The notes under the pieces: model-generated
Databases searched by the model: none
Seen by the model: the letters and a program-made list of their open reading frames with translations, nothing else
Told to the model about the DNA's origin: nothing
Made by a program: the position numbers and the translations under genes
Shown here: one piece after another, positions 15,006 through 15,230 of the stretch
Layout: the number at the start of each line of letters is the position of its first letter
How positions within the stretch are numbered: position 1 is the first letter of the stretch
Assembly: GCA_031277435.1 (NCBI GenBank)
Contig: JAITMI010000192.1
Span: 1-15,230, forward strand
Source of the DNA: Pseudomonadales bacterium
GTDB taxonomy: Bacteria > Pseudomonadota > Gammaproteobacteria > Pseudomonadales > Pseudohongiellaceae
Direction: 5' to 3'
Length of the DNA: 15,230 nucleotides

Positions 15006-15122
15006 GGCCGAGGCGGCAACAGCACGGCACAGCGGCAGACCCGCCGGGCCGAAATTGAGCAGACTTTCGCCAAGTATCAGGTTGATCTGGGCAACTTTAC
15101 GTTCAGCCGCGAAGCAAGATAG
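15006..15122 (+). pseudogene. Orphan coding fragment containing the right copy of the direct repeat
   Basis: Directly after the secreted-protein gene one frame reads RQTRRAEIEQTF, then AKYQVDLGNFTFSREAR and a TAG at 15120-15122. It has no plausible start of its own, since upstream the frame merely shadows the preceding gene. It looks like the C-terminal tip of a larger protein. The 37 bases at 15032-15068 resemble 13951-13987. The parent protein is not identified. Confidence 0.45.
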
Positions 15123-15169
15123 GACGGCGCTGAGACGCGCCCAAGCGTAATCCGGTGTTTTGTAGGGGC

Positions 15170-15230
15170 AGGCCCCCGTGCCTGCCCGTCGTTCCGTGGC
15201 ATCCGTCAGCAAGGGCAGGCACGGGGGCCT
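15170..15230. repeat. Inverted repeat at the right window edge
   Basis: Arms 15170-15187 and 15213-15230 are perfect 18-bp reverse complements (AGGCCCCCGTGCCTGCCC on the left) around a 25-bp centre, and the right arm reaches the window end. The left arm is preceded by GTAGGGGC, so the complete element is probably longer. This is a dispersed-repeat type often found between bacterial genes. There is no T run, so it is not a standard terminator. Confidence 0.8.

Overview
The window looks like chromosomal DNA of a GC-rich gammaproteobacterium. Supporting this are an adhesin with an extended signal peptide region (ESPR), known from beta- and gammaproteobacteria, a Glu/Ala tRNA operon with genomically encoded CCA ends, a large outer-membrane TonB-dependent receptor, and the three-gene retropepsin-like protease / inactive transglutaminase-7TM / ATP-grasp cassette seen in many gammaproteobacteria. 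The genus cannot be fixed from the sequence alone.

Layout. (1) 1-2262, minus: the N-terminal 754 codons of a type V autotransporter adhesin, running off the left edge. (2) 2263-2396: an intergenic region between divergent genes, with three AATTC-centred direct repeats at exact 10-bp spacing. (3) 2451-4603, plus: a two-component system (seven-helix membrane histidine kinase, then an OmpR-type response regulator overlapping it by ATGA), divergent from the adhesin and a plausible regulator of it. (4) 4667-4980, plus: a VapB-type antitoxin gene followed by only the last ~34 codons of a VapC PIN toxin, so a broken toxin-antitoxin module. (5) 5013-6464, plus: aspA, aspartate ammonia-lyase. (6) 6474-6824: a bidirectional terminator, tRNA-Glu(UUC), tRNA-Ala(GGC) and a strong sigma-70 promoter, with the tRNAs transcribed on minus toward aspA. 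(7) 6867-10080, minus: a 1042-aa TonB-dependent receptor with a clear intrinsic terminator. (8) 10449-13688, minus: the envelope cassette, in transcription order protease, inactive transglutaminase-7TM protein, ATP-grasp ligase. The 3' end of the ligase gene has been overwritten by a REP-like inverted repeat that is translated as a Pro/Gly-rich tail. (9) 13689-15230: an AT-richer stretch with two small plus-strand genes of unknown function, flanked by two copies of a related 37-bp coding fragment, ending in another inverted repeat cut by the window edge.

Functionally, the envelope dominates: a surface adhesin with its probable regulator, an outer-membrane importer, and a periplasm/inner-membrane peptide-modification cassette. 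The housekeeping parts are aspA (aspartate to fumarate plus ammonia) and the tRNAs. The least explained parts are the REP-derived protein tail, the protease/pseudo-transglutaminase/ligase trio and the low-GC right end, which resembles the debris of a transferred locus.
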